DNA from: Knufia peltigerae
Taxonomy: Eukaryota; Ascomycota; Eurotiomycetes; Chaetothyriales; Trichomeriaceae
Assembly (NCBI GenBank): GCA_030247855.1
Contig: JAPDRN010000042.1
Span: 1 to 64,000 of the forward strand
Length of the DNA stretch: 64,000 nt
Reading direction: 5' to 3'
Each line of letters begins with the position of its first letter. Position 1 is the first letter of the stretch. Made by a program: the position numbers and the translations under genes. The notes beneath the pieces were generated by a model. The model was not told where the DNA came from and searched no databases. It was given only the letters and a program-made list of their open reading frames with translations. Positions 55,401 to 64,000 of this stretch are shown piece by piece.

Positions 55401-57142
55401 GTTCGATTCAGGAAGTTGTCGATTGTGATGTCTTGGTGGTGGGAGCCGGGCTCAGTGGGATCTCCATGCTGTACAAATTACGAAAGCAGGGGCTGGTAGC
55501 GAAGATATTCGAGGCAGGGGACGATTTCGGCGGGACATGGCATTGGGCAAAGTATCCCGGTGCTCGAGTTGACTCCGAGTTTCCGTTCTACCAGTTGAAC
55601 ATTCCAGAGGTCTGGAAGACATGGGGGTTCACACAGAGATTTCCGCACCAACAGGAACTGCGAGATTACTTTCGACACGTCGACAAGCAGTGCGACCTAC
55701 GAAAAGACACATACTTCAACACTCGAGTGGTTGAGGCTGTCTGGAACGAGGAGATGGGAAGATGGACTATATACACTGACTCTGGAAGATGGGCACGGGT
55801 AAAGTATCTAGTCGTGGCTAGCGGGTCACTGGACAAACAGTATACCCCAGAGATTCCAGGACTGGCCGACTTCAAAGGGGAGATGTACCACTCTCGTTCC
55901 TGGCCACAAGGCACCAGCCTGGAAGGAAAAAAGGTTGCAGTCGTCGGTGCTGGCGCTACAGGTATCCAAGTGGTGCAAGAGACGGCGAAACAAGCGAGCG
56001 AGCTGACGGTGTTCATCCGTCGACCCAGTACGTGCCTACCGATGGGTCAGCGGGACATCACAGACGAAGAAAGAGCGTCTCAGATCGGCAAATACCCAGA
56101 TCTGTTCCGTGACTGTCGCTCGTCGTGGTCAGGGTTCCCCTTCAAGCCTGGTCCTAAAGCTGTAGAGGCCACGCCGGAGGAACGAGAAGCTGTGTTCAAC
56201 GAGACCTGGAGCCGAGGGGGTTTCGCCTTTCTGACTGCGTATTCTGACCCCCGGACCGACCCTGTGGCCAACAGGATGGTCTACGACTTCTGGGCGAAGA
56301 AAGTCCGCCAGAGGATCTCGGACCCTGTCAAACGCGAGATCCTCGCACCCGAGATTCCCCTGTACTACTTTGGAACAAAACGTAGTCCACTCGAACAAGA
56401 CTACTACGAGATGCTGGACAGGGACAATGTCAAGGTAGTCAGCTTGAGGAGCAATCCTTTTCAGAAACTACACACGAAAGGTGCTGTGATGCAAGATGGG
56501 AGCTCCCATGAATTTGATGTACTCATCATGGCCACCGGTTTTGAGAGCTTCACGGGATCGTAAGTGCCCTTCAATGCTGAACAAAGAAATTACTCTTCTT
56601 TGAAGTTACTGATAAATAATCTTGCAGCCTTTATGGCCTCGGCCTCAAGAATCGCCACGGGATTGATATAAAGGACGTGTGGGCCGAGGAGATCCACACC
56701 TTCCTAGGTCTCCTCGTACGCGATCTTCCCAATTGTTTCGTGGTCTTCGGCCCTCAAGGTATGTCAATGATGAAAGATTGATTTGGGAAACCCAGCTGAC
56801 GCATATTACCAATTAGCACCAACCACGCTGTACAATGCCCCCACGACCATCGAGTGCCAGACTGACATAGTCACCGATCTTATTGTCAAGACGGAGCAAC
56901 GAGGAGCAAAGTCAATTGAAACGACAAAGATCGCCGAACAGGAGTGGGCGCAATTGTTGGATTCGCAGTTTAGACAGTCGTTGGTGAAACATACACCGTC
57001 TTGGTGGACTCGAGCCAATGTTCCCGGGGCAAAGACCCAACCTTTGACATACCTTGGAGGACTCATGGAATACGAGAAGTTATGCCGCACAGCCATTGAG
57101 AGTGATACAGGGTTGGTGTACAAAGGGGTTGTCGGGCATTAA
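55397..57142 (+). CDS. Baeyer-Villiger monooxygenase, cyclohexanone-monooxygenase type
   Basis: Three exons, 55397-56559, 56628-56758 and 56817-57142, encode 539 residues. FAD loop VVGAGLSGIS (residues 14-23) is at the N-terminus, followed by DDFGGTWHWAKYPGARVDSE. The fingerprint FKGEMYHSRSWP is at about 159-170 and the NADPH loop VVGAGATGIQVV at about 182-193. The layout is that of cyclohexanone/phenylacetone monooxygenases, shorter and distinct from the neighbour at 52765-54710. Activity is conversion of a ketone to an ester or lactone. The two genes share a promoter region, suggesting sequential or parallel steps (inference). Confidence 0.93.
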
Positions 57143-57364
57143 TGCTACGCTGATGGTCCTTTTTCGTTCGAGTTCAGAAGCAATTCGTGAGATAGCAATA
57201 GTCAGGAAATCATAGATCTATACAGTGACAGGCATAAATGATGAGCGGTAACCAAGGAACGAAACCGACATTATCAACATCACATGGTAGAATGAGGTGG
57301 TGGCAATTGTGCTACTTATTGCACATCGAGCGGGAAATCTTCACGTTTCTGACCCACTTTCTGA

Positions 57365-58190
57365 TCAACACATTGCACCTCCATCCACGGTGTAGACCGA
57401 TCCCGTCGTCCAACTCGAGTCGTCACTCAAAAGGAAGACGAAAGTTTTGGCGAGTTCCTCCGGGGTGCCTAACCTGGGGATGGCTAGCGATCTGTGCATT
57501 TCCATTGCTGGAATGTCCTTCTTTCCTGCTTCCTGAAGGATACGATCCATCAGAGGTGTCTGTACAGGCCCGCTGGGAGACACTCTTTTAGCATTATAAC
57601 CACTTTAATCACGGGCCACTCGGTACTTACGGCGCCACTGCATTCACGCGAATACCTCGACTGCCGCTCTCTCTGGCCGCACACCTAGTCAATCCCAAAA
57701 CACCGTGCTTGCTGACGGAGTAGGCCATGACTCCCGCACGACCTGAGAGGGCCGCGGTACTGGCTGCGTTGACGATGGCAGCGCCTTGCTTCATGACCCG
57801 GAGCTGGGCTCGCAAACAATAAAACATGCCCGTCAGATTGACCTGGATGATCTTGTCCCACGTCGAGTTTTCTGTGTCAGTGAAGTTGCGAAAAATCTTG
57901 TCGTCGCCCTCGATGCCTGCCATGTTGACTGCTCCGTCGAGTCGGCCGTAGGTATCGACCGTGGATCGAATCCAGTCATCCACACAATCGGAGTCGACCA
58001 CGTCTACCACTGTGGCGGTTACTTGCGCACCTTGGGAGCGGAGATCCTGGGCAACCTGCTTGAGTGCGGGTCCTTGTATATCGGCAAGTGCCAAACTGGC
58101 TCCATGCAGGGCACTTTCATGGGCAACAGCACGTCCAATGCCGCTGGCAGCGCCAGTGATGGCGACGACCTTGTCCTTGAGGGTTGACAT
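57365..58190 (-). CDS. Short-chain dehydrogenase/reductase (SDR)
   Basis: Two exons, 58190-57631 and 57572-57365, with a 58-bp intron, encode 255 residues. VVAITGAASGIGRAV (cofactor loop, residues 8-22), Asp37 in LALADI (NAD preference likely), NMAGIEG, Ser144, and Tyr157/Lys161 in AYSVSK form a complete classical SDR site. The end VYTVDGGAMC is typical. The splice restores VNAVAPGPVQTPLM. It probably oxidises a secondary alcohol or reduces a ketone. It faces away from the aldehyde dehydrogenase gene, with 567 bp between the starts. Confidence 0.92.
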
Positions 58191-58757
58191 GTTATGACAG
58201 AAAAGGGGTTCGCACTCCTTTGACAGTGCCCCCAAAGTTGTGCAAGCCTGACAATGGCCAAGTTGGATTCAGTTAATTTCGACGAACAGATTCCACGCAG
58301 ATATATAGGTCCGAGTCTGTAGAACAATGCCGGTCTTGAAGCTGCTTACTAGTAACAGTTTATGAGCATAGCTTAGTCGAGCATTTGGATGGAGGTTGTT
58401 TCTCTTCCCGAGCATAGTACAACAGCAAACCTAGAAAAAGGAGGTTGCAACCCTAGTCCGGTACCACGAGGGGTGACTGATCTCATGGACTGACTCAAGA
58501 CACAGGCGCATGACACAAGTGAAAGATGTCTTTAGAGCCGGCGGCCCGGCTCTACCTCCGAATAGATTGCCTGGACGTGGCACCTTTCTCTAGGTTGCCG
58601 TTTCGGGCAGGCTAGATGTTTCACCTCAAGGCATTGGAAAGCCATATTCTCGGGCTGAAAATATGCGGGACCGAGTGCTAGCCGTCTAACTGACTTCAGA
58701 AACAAGAGGCTTTACTCGAGGAGCACCTTCTCCCTCATCTGTTACCATCTCGGAACA
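58191..58757. promoter_or_regulatory. Divergent promoter region, SDR / aldehyde dehydrogenase
   Basis: 567 bp between divergent start codons, with a perfect 9-bp inverted repeat at 58533-58554 in the middle. Confidence 0.55.
58533..58554. promoter_or_regulatory. Perfect palindrome TAGAGCCGG-CGGC-CCGGCTCTA
   Basis: Nine-base arms match exactly over a four-base spacer, and include CGG-N4-CCG. It lies 204 bp before the aldehyde dehydrogenase start and 343 bp before the SDR start. Candidate operator for a dimeric zinc-cluster protein. Confidence 0.5.
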
Positions 58758-60400
58758 ATGGCTTCCCCATGGACTAGCAACATCTCATTCAACGCTTTTT
58801 TCAATGTTGTCAATGGAGAATTGCGCTCCTCCAAGGCCAAGTACCACGGCATCGACCCTGCAACAAAGCAGCCTAACTGGGATGTGCCAGTTGCCTCCCT
58901 ACAAGATGTGGAAGATGCTGTAGCTGCTGCCAATAGCGCACATATGACGTGGAGAACAACCACCTGGCAACATCGTATCGAGAAGATTACTCAATTTAAG
59001 GAGAGTATCGAGGCTCATCGTGAGTTCTTCTACTTCCACTTGCACGGGCTCATATGCAGTAAATCACCTGAACTGACATGATCTCAACAAAAAGAGGAAG
59101 ACTTCATCGATCTCTTGTGCAAGGAAACCGGCAAGCCTCGTGGGACAGGGACTGGAGAGGTTGGTCGGATGTCAGCTTTTTTTGACTGGCACATCAAACT
59201 CAAGAAGCCTCGAGGTGAGGAACTTGACTTGGTCAACAAGCATGTGAGGCACGAATTCGTACCTCTGGGCGTTGCAGTGGCTATTTGTCCATGGAATTTC
59301 CCATTCATGCTGAGCCTGGCCAAAATTCTCCCGGCGGTGCAGATGGGAAATGCTGTGATTGTCAAGCCGAGTCCATTCACACCGTAGGCGCTACCACTGA
59401 TATACCAAAGGCGCTAGCTAATACGTTGATGTCAGATACACAGCACTTAAGGTGGTCGAGATTGCCAACCGGATCTTTCCACCTGGTCTGGTACAAGCTC
59501 TTGGGGGCGATGACTCACTGGGACCAGCACTTGTTGAGCACGCAAACGTACACAAGATCAGTTTCACGGGATCCATCGCCACTGGGAAGAGGATTATGGC
59601 TGCAGCTGCAAAGACCCTGAAGAGGGTCACGCTGGAGCTGGGCGGCAACGATCCCGCAATTGTCCTTCCGGATGCTGACATCGCGAAGGTGGCACCTATG
59701 GTTGCGCTGGTGAGGTCTCAATCTCAAGCTTGGGGAGCTGGAACTTCGCTAATCACATGCTTAGGGTGCCTTCAATAACACCGGTCAAGTCTGTGTTGCC
59801 TCAAAGCGAATTTACATCCATTCATCGCAGTATGAACCCTTCGTTGAAGCTCTGGTTCAAGCGACCAAGGCTCTGAGAGTCGGTGGATCCCACGACGAAG
59901 ATGTCAAGCTCGGTCCGGTGCAAAACGAGTCGCAGTTCAATCGAGTCAAGGCATTTTTTGAAGAGAGCAAGGACAAAGGCTACAAGTTCGCGCTCGGAGC
60001 CGGTGACGTGGAAGAGTCTCCAGGCTTTTACATTGCTCCAGCGATTGTCGACAATCCACCCGAAGATAGTATGATTGTGCAAGAGGAACCGTTTGGCCCG
60101 ATTGTGCCAGTGTTGAAGTACGACGGCCTGGACGAGGTGATCCATCGGGCCAACAACACTAAAGCTGGACTGGGCGCAACGGTATTTGGGACGGATGACC
60201 GACTCTTGCAGAGAGTGGCCAACGAATTAGAATGTGGGAATGTCTGGATCAACAGCAACCCATCCATCAGTCCAGAGGTGCAATTCGGAGGGATCAAAGA
60301 GAGTGGCATCGGCACAGAGTTCGGGACGCTAGGAATTCTGGCGTTTGCCAACATCAAGGCAATCTCCACCGCTAAAAACACAAGGCCAAGTACTACATAG
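58758..60400 (+). CDS. Aldehyde dehydrogenase
   Basis: Four exons, 58758-59019, 59095-59383, 59436-59709 and 59765-60400, encode 486 residues. Motifs: PLGVAVAICPWNFPFML, KISFTGSIATGKRI, the general-base Glu251 in LELGGNDPA, the nucleophile Cys285 in NNTGQVCVASKR, and EEPFGPIVPV near the end. The 34-residue gap between Glu and Cys matches the family. It oxidises an aldehyde to the acid with NAD(P)+. It resembles succinate-semialdehyde/aliphatic aldehyde dehydrogenases, but the substrate is not readable. All introns are GT..AG, 52-75 bp. Confidence 0.94.
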
Positions 60401-60986
60401 AATGCCAACCTGAGGGTTTCAAATCGTTTAACCTGGGGTCCGAAGTCTCATCCTCTCCGGAAAGGTCATACTCGTACTCGTATTGTCCCTCATCGTTGCA
60501 TCAACTTTTCGTCCCAGAGCTTTCTCCACGGATGCCTCTTCCCATCGACATCGTGCCCAAAGCCGAATCTGCGGGGTCTAAACTAAATGCAGACCTAATG
60601 GATCCTGAGCAGGGGTCCATTACAATACGAGCCGCCCGCAAGCCGTGATTGGCCGATCGGCCCGGCAAGGCTGCGAATCTGTTCGTGGCATTCCGGTCAC
60701 CGCATCCGAACAGGCCTCAGGTTTCGCTGCTCCAGGTTGTGCGGGACGACTAGTTCTCCGCGATTCGTCTCCACGGGGGCTTCGTGATGGTCAAGGTCCG
60801 CCAGTACGTCTCCCAACGGATTGTTGAAACCCGAGAAGGCCCCCCGCCCTCCCCCTTTCCCCCTTGAACAGACCAAGTATATCTGTTCGACCATGGAATC
60901 TAAATTCCACCGTGACACTCACTACACTCGACGACCAAACACGACAGCTGGATCTCTCCCATCTTTCGAAACCTCTTTGCGCCAGG
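60401..60986. promoter_or_regulatory. Upstream region of the MFS transporter
   Basis: 586 bp with a 12-bp perfect palindrome GGCCGATCGGCC (60651-60662), a TACTCGTACTCGTA run near 60470 and a C-rich run (60841-60863). No other gene. Confidence 0.5.
60651..60662. promoter_or_regulatory. Perfect palindrome GGCCGATCGGCC
   Basis: Same GGCCG...CGGCC arms as the element in the monooxygenase promoter, with a two-base instead of three-base spacer. 325 bp upstream of the transporter start. Confidence 0.4.
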
Positions 60987-62537
60987 ATGCAGCTCGACCA
61001 GCAGGCCACGACTGGCTTCGAACATGTAAAGCAACGTCAATTCCGTTTCTACAACGTGCTCGTCACGGCACTCATGGCTACGGGGTCCTTCGGCGCTGGC
61101 TACGCTGCTTCCATCATCGGGACGACCTTGGCCCAGCCCTCCTTTCTCTCCTACTTTGAGCTGACCACGCGCCCCGACGGCACCCAGCTCACCGCGACCA
61201 CGAACGGCCTCTTCTTCACCGGCGGCGTGCTGGGCGTCGGGACCATCTCGTGGATGGCCGACCGGTGGGGCCGCCTCTGGGCACTCCGCGTGTCCAGCGC
61301 AGTCTGCCTCGTGGCCAGCGCCTGCCTGGCGGGCAGCGTGGGCATCGGCATGTTCATCGCCTTCCGCACCTTGTCCGGCGCGGGGGTCTTCATGTTGGTC
61401 GGGGCCATCCCCATGTGGATCAGCGAGACGGCGCCCCCGTCGGTGCGCGGCTTCCTGGGCGACTTCCACAGCGTCGGCATCCTGTTTGGCTACGCGTTGG
61501 CCTCGTACGTGGGGTACGGGTTCTATCAGCTCCCCCCGACCGACGACATGGCCTGGCGGGGTCCCTTCGTCGTGGGCTGCGGGCCACTGGCGTTCCACCT
61601 GGTCGCGCTGTTCTTCCTCCCCGAATCCCCACGATGGCTGATGATGCAGGGCAGGGCCGAGCTCGCGGAGCGGACACTCCGCCGCCTCCACACCGCCGAC
61701 GAGGCCGCGGTGGAGATGCGCCAGATATCGGCGGCGATCGAGGTGGATAGGCACCTCGACAGCTCCTGGGCGTCCATGTTCCTGAGACCGGCCTACCGCA
61801 AGAGGATCCTGATCAGCTCGAGCGTCGTCGTCATGGTCGAGTCCGCCGGAGTGTTGGTCATCAACAACTACGGCCCTTCCATCTACGGCAGCCTGGGTTT
61901 CGACACTGATCGACAGCTGGTCTACAACATGGGGTACAACACCATGTCCGTAACTGGTGGCCTCATCTCGCTCCTCATCATCGACCGCATCAAGCGACCC
62001 AGGATGTTGGCCACGGGCCTCACCGGCGCCTGTGCTACGCTCATCGTCCTGGCCGCCATCCTGGCCAACAACGACCCCACCGCCCCCGGGGTCGACAAGG
62101 ACGCGCTGCGTGCCGGGGTCGCCGTGATTTACATCTACACCCTCACCTTCGAATTGTTCCTCAACGGCACCATGTTCACGTACATGGCCGAGCTGTTCCC
62201 GACCCACATCCGCTCCAAAGGCCTGGTCGTCACCACCGCGTCACTGACCGCCATCAACATTCTCTGGACCCAGGTGGCCCCTACCGCCTTCGACGCCATC
62301 GGCTGGAAATTCTATCTGTGTTTCATCATCCCGCCCATGCTCTTCGCCATCCTCGTCTGGTTCACCTTCCCCAACACGCTCGGCGTCCCGCTCGAGGACA
62401 TCGCTCGCATCTTTGGGGACCACGAGGAGAGCTATATGTGTGAACTTACAGAGTCCTCGGCCGGAGAAAGGCAGCCCAACAAGGAAAAGCCTGCAAACGA
62501 AACGGAGGCTGCCGTCGAGGTCTGCCACTGGGCCTAG
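60987..62537 (+). CDS. MFS sugar-type transporter
   Basis: A single frame of 516 residues from the ATG at 60987; the open frame upstream has no ATG. About twelve hydrophobic spans are visible. Sugar-porter signatures: ADRWGRLWALR (between spans 2 and 3), PESPRWLMMQGRAELAERTLRRL after span 6, IDRIKRPRML, and AELFPTHIRSKG before span 11. The usual C-terminal PETKG is replaced by FPNTLGVPLEDI, so family membership is certain but sugar specificity is not; such proteins also move organic acids and aromatics. The gene is GC-rich with strong C/G third positions compared with the adjacent aldehyde dehydrogenase. Confidence 0.92.
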   Translation: MQLDQQATTGFEHVKQRQFRFYNVLVTALMATGSFGAGYAASIIGTTLAQPSFLSYFELTTRPDGTQLTATTNGLFFTGGVLGVGTISWMADRWGRLWALRVSSAVCLVASACLAGSVGIGMFIAFRTLSGAGVFMLVGAIPMWISETAPPSVRGFLGDFHSVGILFGYALASYVGYGFYQLPPTDDMAWRGPFVVGCGPLAFHLVALFFLPESPRWLMMQGRAELAERTLRRLHTADEAAVEMRQISAAIEVDRHLDSSWASMFLRPAYRKRILISSSVVVMVESAGVLVINNYGPSIYGSLGFDTDRQLVYNMGYNTMSVTGGLISLLIIDRIKRPRMLATGLTGACATLIVLAAILANNDPTAPGVDKDALRAGVAVIYIYTLTFELFLNGTMFTYMAELFPTHIRSKGLVVTTASLTAINILWTQVAPTAFDAIGWKFYLCFIIPPMLFAILVWFTFPNTLGVPLEDIARIFGDHEESYMCELTESSAGERQPNKEKPANETEAAVEVCHWA

Positions 62538-62912
62538 ACGATGGTCTTGTGGGTTGAGCATGCAGCGCAGGTCAAGTTGAGAAGCGCAGACGAGGGGTCT
62601 CGACGGCCGTGAAGGGGTATCAACGTGCCGCCTGGCCAATGAATGACAAGGCAATTAGGAATGTATGACAATATAGCCGGTTGATTTTGATTTGTTACAA
62701 GATCGAAAATCATAGGAATTGAACCATGAACCTCAAGGTACGGTCGGTAGTCACATAAAATGATCACATTTCAGCATAGGCCAATAATCTCCGTACCTGG
62801 TACCAATAATAGATGTCTGCGGGAGATCCAATCCTCTGAACGACGGAGGTGTGCTGATGAACCCCTACCTCGATCTGTATCTTGAACGTGTGCGCTTCGC
62901 CGCTGAGCAATA
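62538..62912. other. Convergent intergenic region
   Basis: 375 bp between the stops of the transporter (+) and the regulator gene (-). No gene; a tRNA-like B-box was checked and rejected. Confidence 0.55.
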
Positions 62913-64000
62913 TTAGAAATCGTCCATGGGCCAGCTCGATCCGGCCATGGTCTCAGGGAGGTGTGTAAAGTCCAACCAAGGATCCTCGACGGCTCCCATG
63001 GCGCAAAATTCGAGGTCAAAGGTTGGCACCGCCGACGACGGGAATTGGAAATCGAGCCAGCCCTCGGCAACATTAAAAAAAGACGAGGTGTAGTCCGGCT
63101 GTTGGCATGCGTTCATGTTGGACGGGATGGCCGCGGCGGTGGGCTGCTCAGACTCACCGTTCGCTGGCGCCTCAGCCGACGGAGAGTCGACGCTTCGCAG
63201 AGACGACCCGGGTGATGAAGGTCGAGGGTGAGGGCTTCGTGGGTGTGCCATCTCACTGCCACGACGATCCCGGAATCGCCCTTCTTGGCTTGTCAGAGGG
63301 AGATGTCCACGCTTCTCCTCGTCTTCAGGACGGGCTGCGTGCTGGTGATGCCTCGAAGAATCCCGTGAGGCCTCATGCTGCTTGGCTCGAGACAAGATGT
63401 ACTCGACGGTCTGCAGGACCCAGGCCGGCGCGTGTTGTCGTTCGGCGAGGATGTACAGCATCGCCCTGCACTGGTCCAGCTGCGCTGCGGCCTTTGTGCG
63501 CACCGTCTCGTCGTCGTGACAGAAGAGGTCCAGGGTGTGGGATATGCTGACAGGCATGAGCGAGCTGACCACAGTGGCGGGCAAAAAGACGAGCTGGTCG
63601 GCATTGAAGAAGTGCATGGCCGTGCGTGTGATTTCCTGGGCCGAATGTCTCATGCGGGTTCGCGACTCTTGTTTCCGGCGTTGCTCAGCTGCACCTGGGG
63701 TGCCTGTAGTCGTAGACCTGGAAGGTAGCACCTGAGGGCGATGGAGCGTCATCAGAGCGGTGTGGTAAGTTATGCACAGCATTGCCCGGTGACTCAGCTC
63801 TGCTCTACGCCACTCCGTAATGTCAGAAGGCAAGGGTCCTGCGTGCCACAGATCCCCCGGAACCTGTTGTCGCCAATGGCTGAGCTCTTCATCGCACGCA
63901 ATGAGATCAGCCACATTCACGAGACCTCTCCTCGGAAACACGTGGTTCCATTTGTCTTCCATTTGCTCAGCCGAGCGGAGCCCCGTTGTCCTGATTGCAG
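62913..64000 (-). CDS. Fungal zinc-cluster-type transcription factor, C-terminal part
   Basis: An open minus-strand frame enters from the right edge and ends at the stop 62915-62913, giving about 362 residues. It shows the middle-homology (fungal_trans) pattern: LSHWRQQVPGDLWHAG, then HRAMLCITYHTALMTLHRPQVL, and a run of helices (QLVFLPATVVSSLMPVSISHTLDLF; AMLYILAERQHAPAWVLQTVEYIL). The tail is low-complexity with Asp/Phe-rich acidic patches (SSWPMDDF) that could activate transcription. The zinc-cluster DNA-binding part would lie beyond the window and is inferred only. Its place beside the enzyme run makes it a candidate pathway regulator. Confidence 0.75.
   Translation of the reverse strand, partial: AIRTTGLRSAEQMEDKWNHVFPRRGLVNVADLIACDEELSHWRQQVPGDLWHAGPLPSDITEWRRAELSHRAMLCITYHTALMTLHRPQVLPSRSTTTGTPGAAEQRRKQESRTRMRHSAQEITRTAMHFFNADQLVFLPATVVSSLMPVSISHTLDLFCHDDETVRTKAAAQLDQCRAMLYILAERQHAPAWVLQTVEYILSRAKQHEASRDSSRHHQHAARPEDEEKRGHLPLTSQEGRFRDRRGSEMAHPRSPHPRPSSPGSSLRSVDSPSAEAPANGESEQPTAAAIPSNMNACQQPDYTSSFFNVAEGWLDFQFPSSAVPTFDLEFCAMGAVEDPWLDFTHLPETMAGSSWPMDDF

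Noticed and set aside
60900..62207. 435-codon minus-strand frame opposite the transporter
   Set aside because: Antisense shadow caused by high GC; translation is His/Gly/Asp/Val-rich without domains.
62690..62740. tRNA-like B box on the minus strand (GGTTCAATTCC at 62725-62715)
   Set aside because: The flanking bases do not form a T stem or acceptor stem and no A box or anticodon arm fits upstream.

Overview
The window reads as nuclear DNA of a filamentous ascomycete (Pezizomycotina). Protein-coding genes are dense and on both strands. Introns are mostly 47-75 bp with GT..AG ends and CTGAC/CTAAC-type branch sites. Families typical of such fungi are present: BimC kinesin, Swc3, 1-Cys peroxiredoxin, GH17 glucanase, GH36 Sip1-type enzyme, GMC oxidoreductase, Baeyer-Villiger monooxygenases and a zinc-cluster-type regulator. 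An order such as Chaetothyriales/Eurotiomycetes is my inference. No virus, transposon, CRISPR array, rRNA or convincing tRNA was found. Exon boundaries were worked out by hand from splice signals, reading frame and family fit.

Layout. 1-9.4 kb: 5' part of an unknown gene running off the left edge (-), a PIN-domain RGG protein (-), a PHAF1/UPF0183 protein (-) and, divergent from it, kinesin-5 BimC (+). 10-19 kb: Asp/Glu/hydantoin racemase (+), GMC oxidoreductase (-), a doubtful small Cys/His protein (+), an ankyrin protein (-) and a 1-Cys peroxiredoxin (+). 19.5-33.5 kb: kelch/BTB Ral2-like protein (+), cytochrome b5-acyl-CoA dehydrogenase fusion (+), secreted GH17 enzyme (+) and a 1749-residue BRCT protein (+). 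34-48.7 kb: a 1320-residue protein of unknown function with a C-terminal membrane segment (-), an ABHD12-like hydrolase (-), Swc3 (+), a GH36/Sip1 enzyme (+) and complex I subunit ESSS (-).

49.5-64 kb differs in content. It is an unbroken run of oxidative catabolic enzymes: a DapA-family aldolase, two short-chain dehydrogenases, two Baeyer-Villiger monooxygenases of different architecture on a divergent promoter, an NAD(P)-dependent aldehyde dehydrogenase, an MFS sugar-type transporter, and at the right edge the C-terminal part of a zinc-cluster-type transcription factor. Together they could take up an alicyclic or terpenoid alcohol/ketone, oxidise it to a ketone, insert oxygen to give an ester or lactone, and oxidise or cleave the products. 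No lactone hydrolase is seen inside the run. GC-rich palindromes in three of its intergenic regions are candidate regulator sites. This candidate catabolic cluster is the main finding.

Other points of note: a GC-AG intron followed by a 12-nt exon in the acyl-CoA dehydrogenase gene; a 24-nt exon in the peroxiredoxin gene; nine exact copies of TACGGAGTA/TACTCCGTA, all intergenic; a 31-bp tandem repeat upstream of the GMC gene; and a decamer repeat that runs into a monooxygenase start codon.
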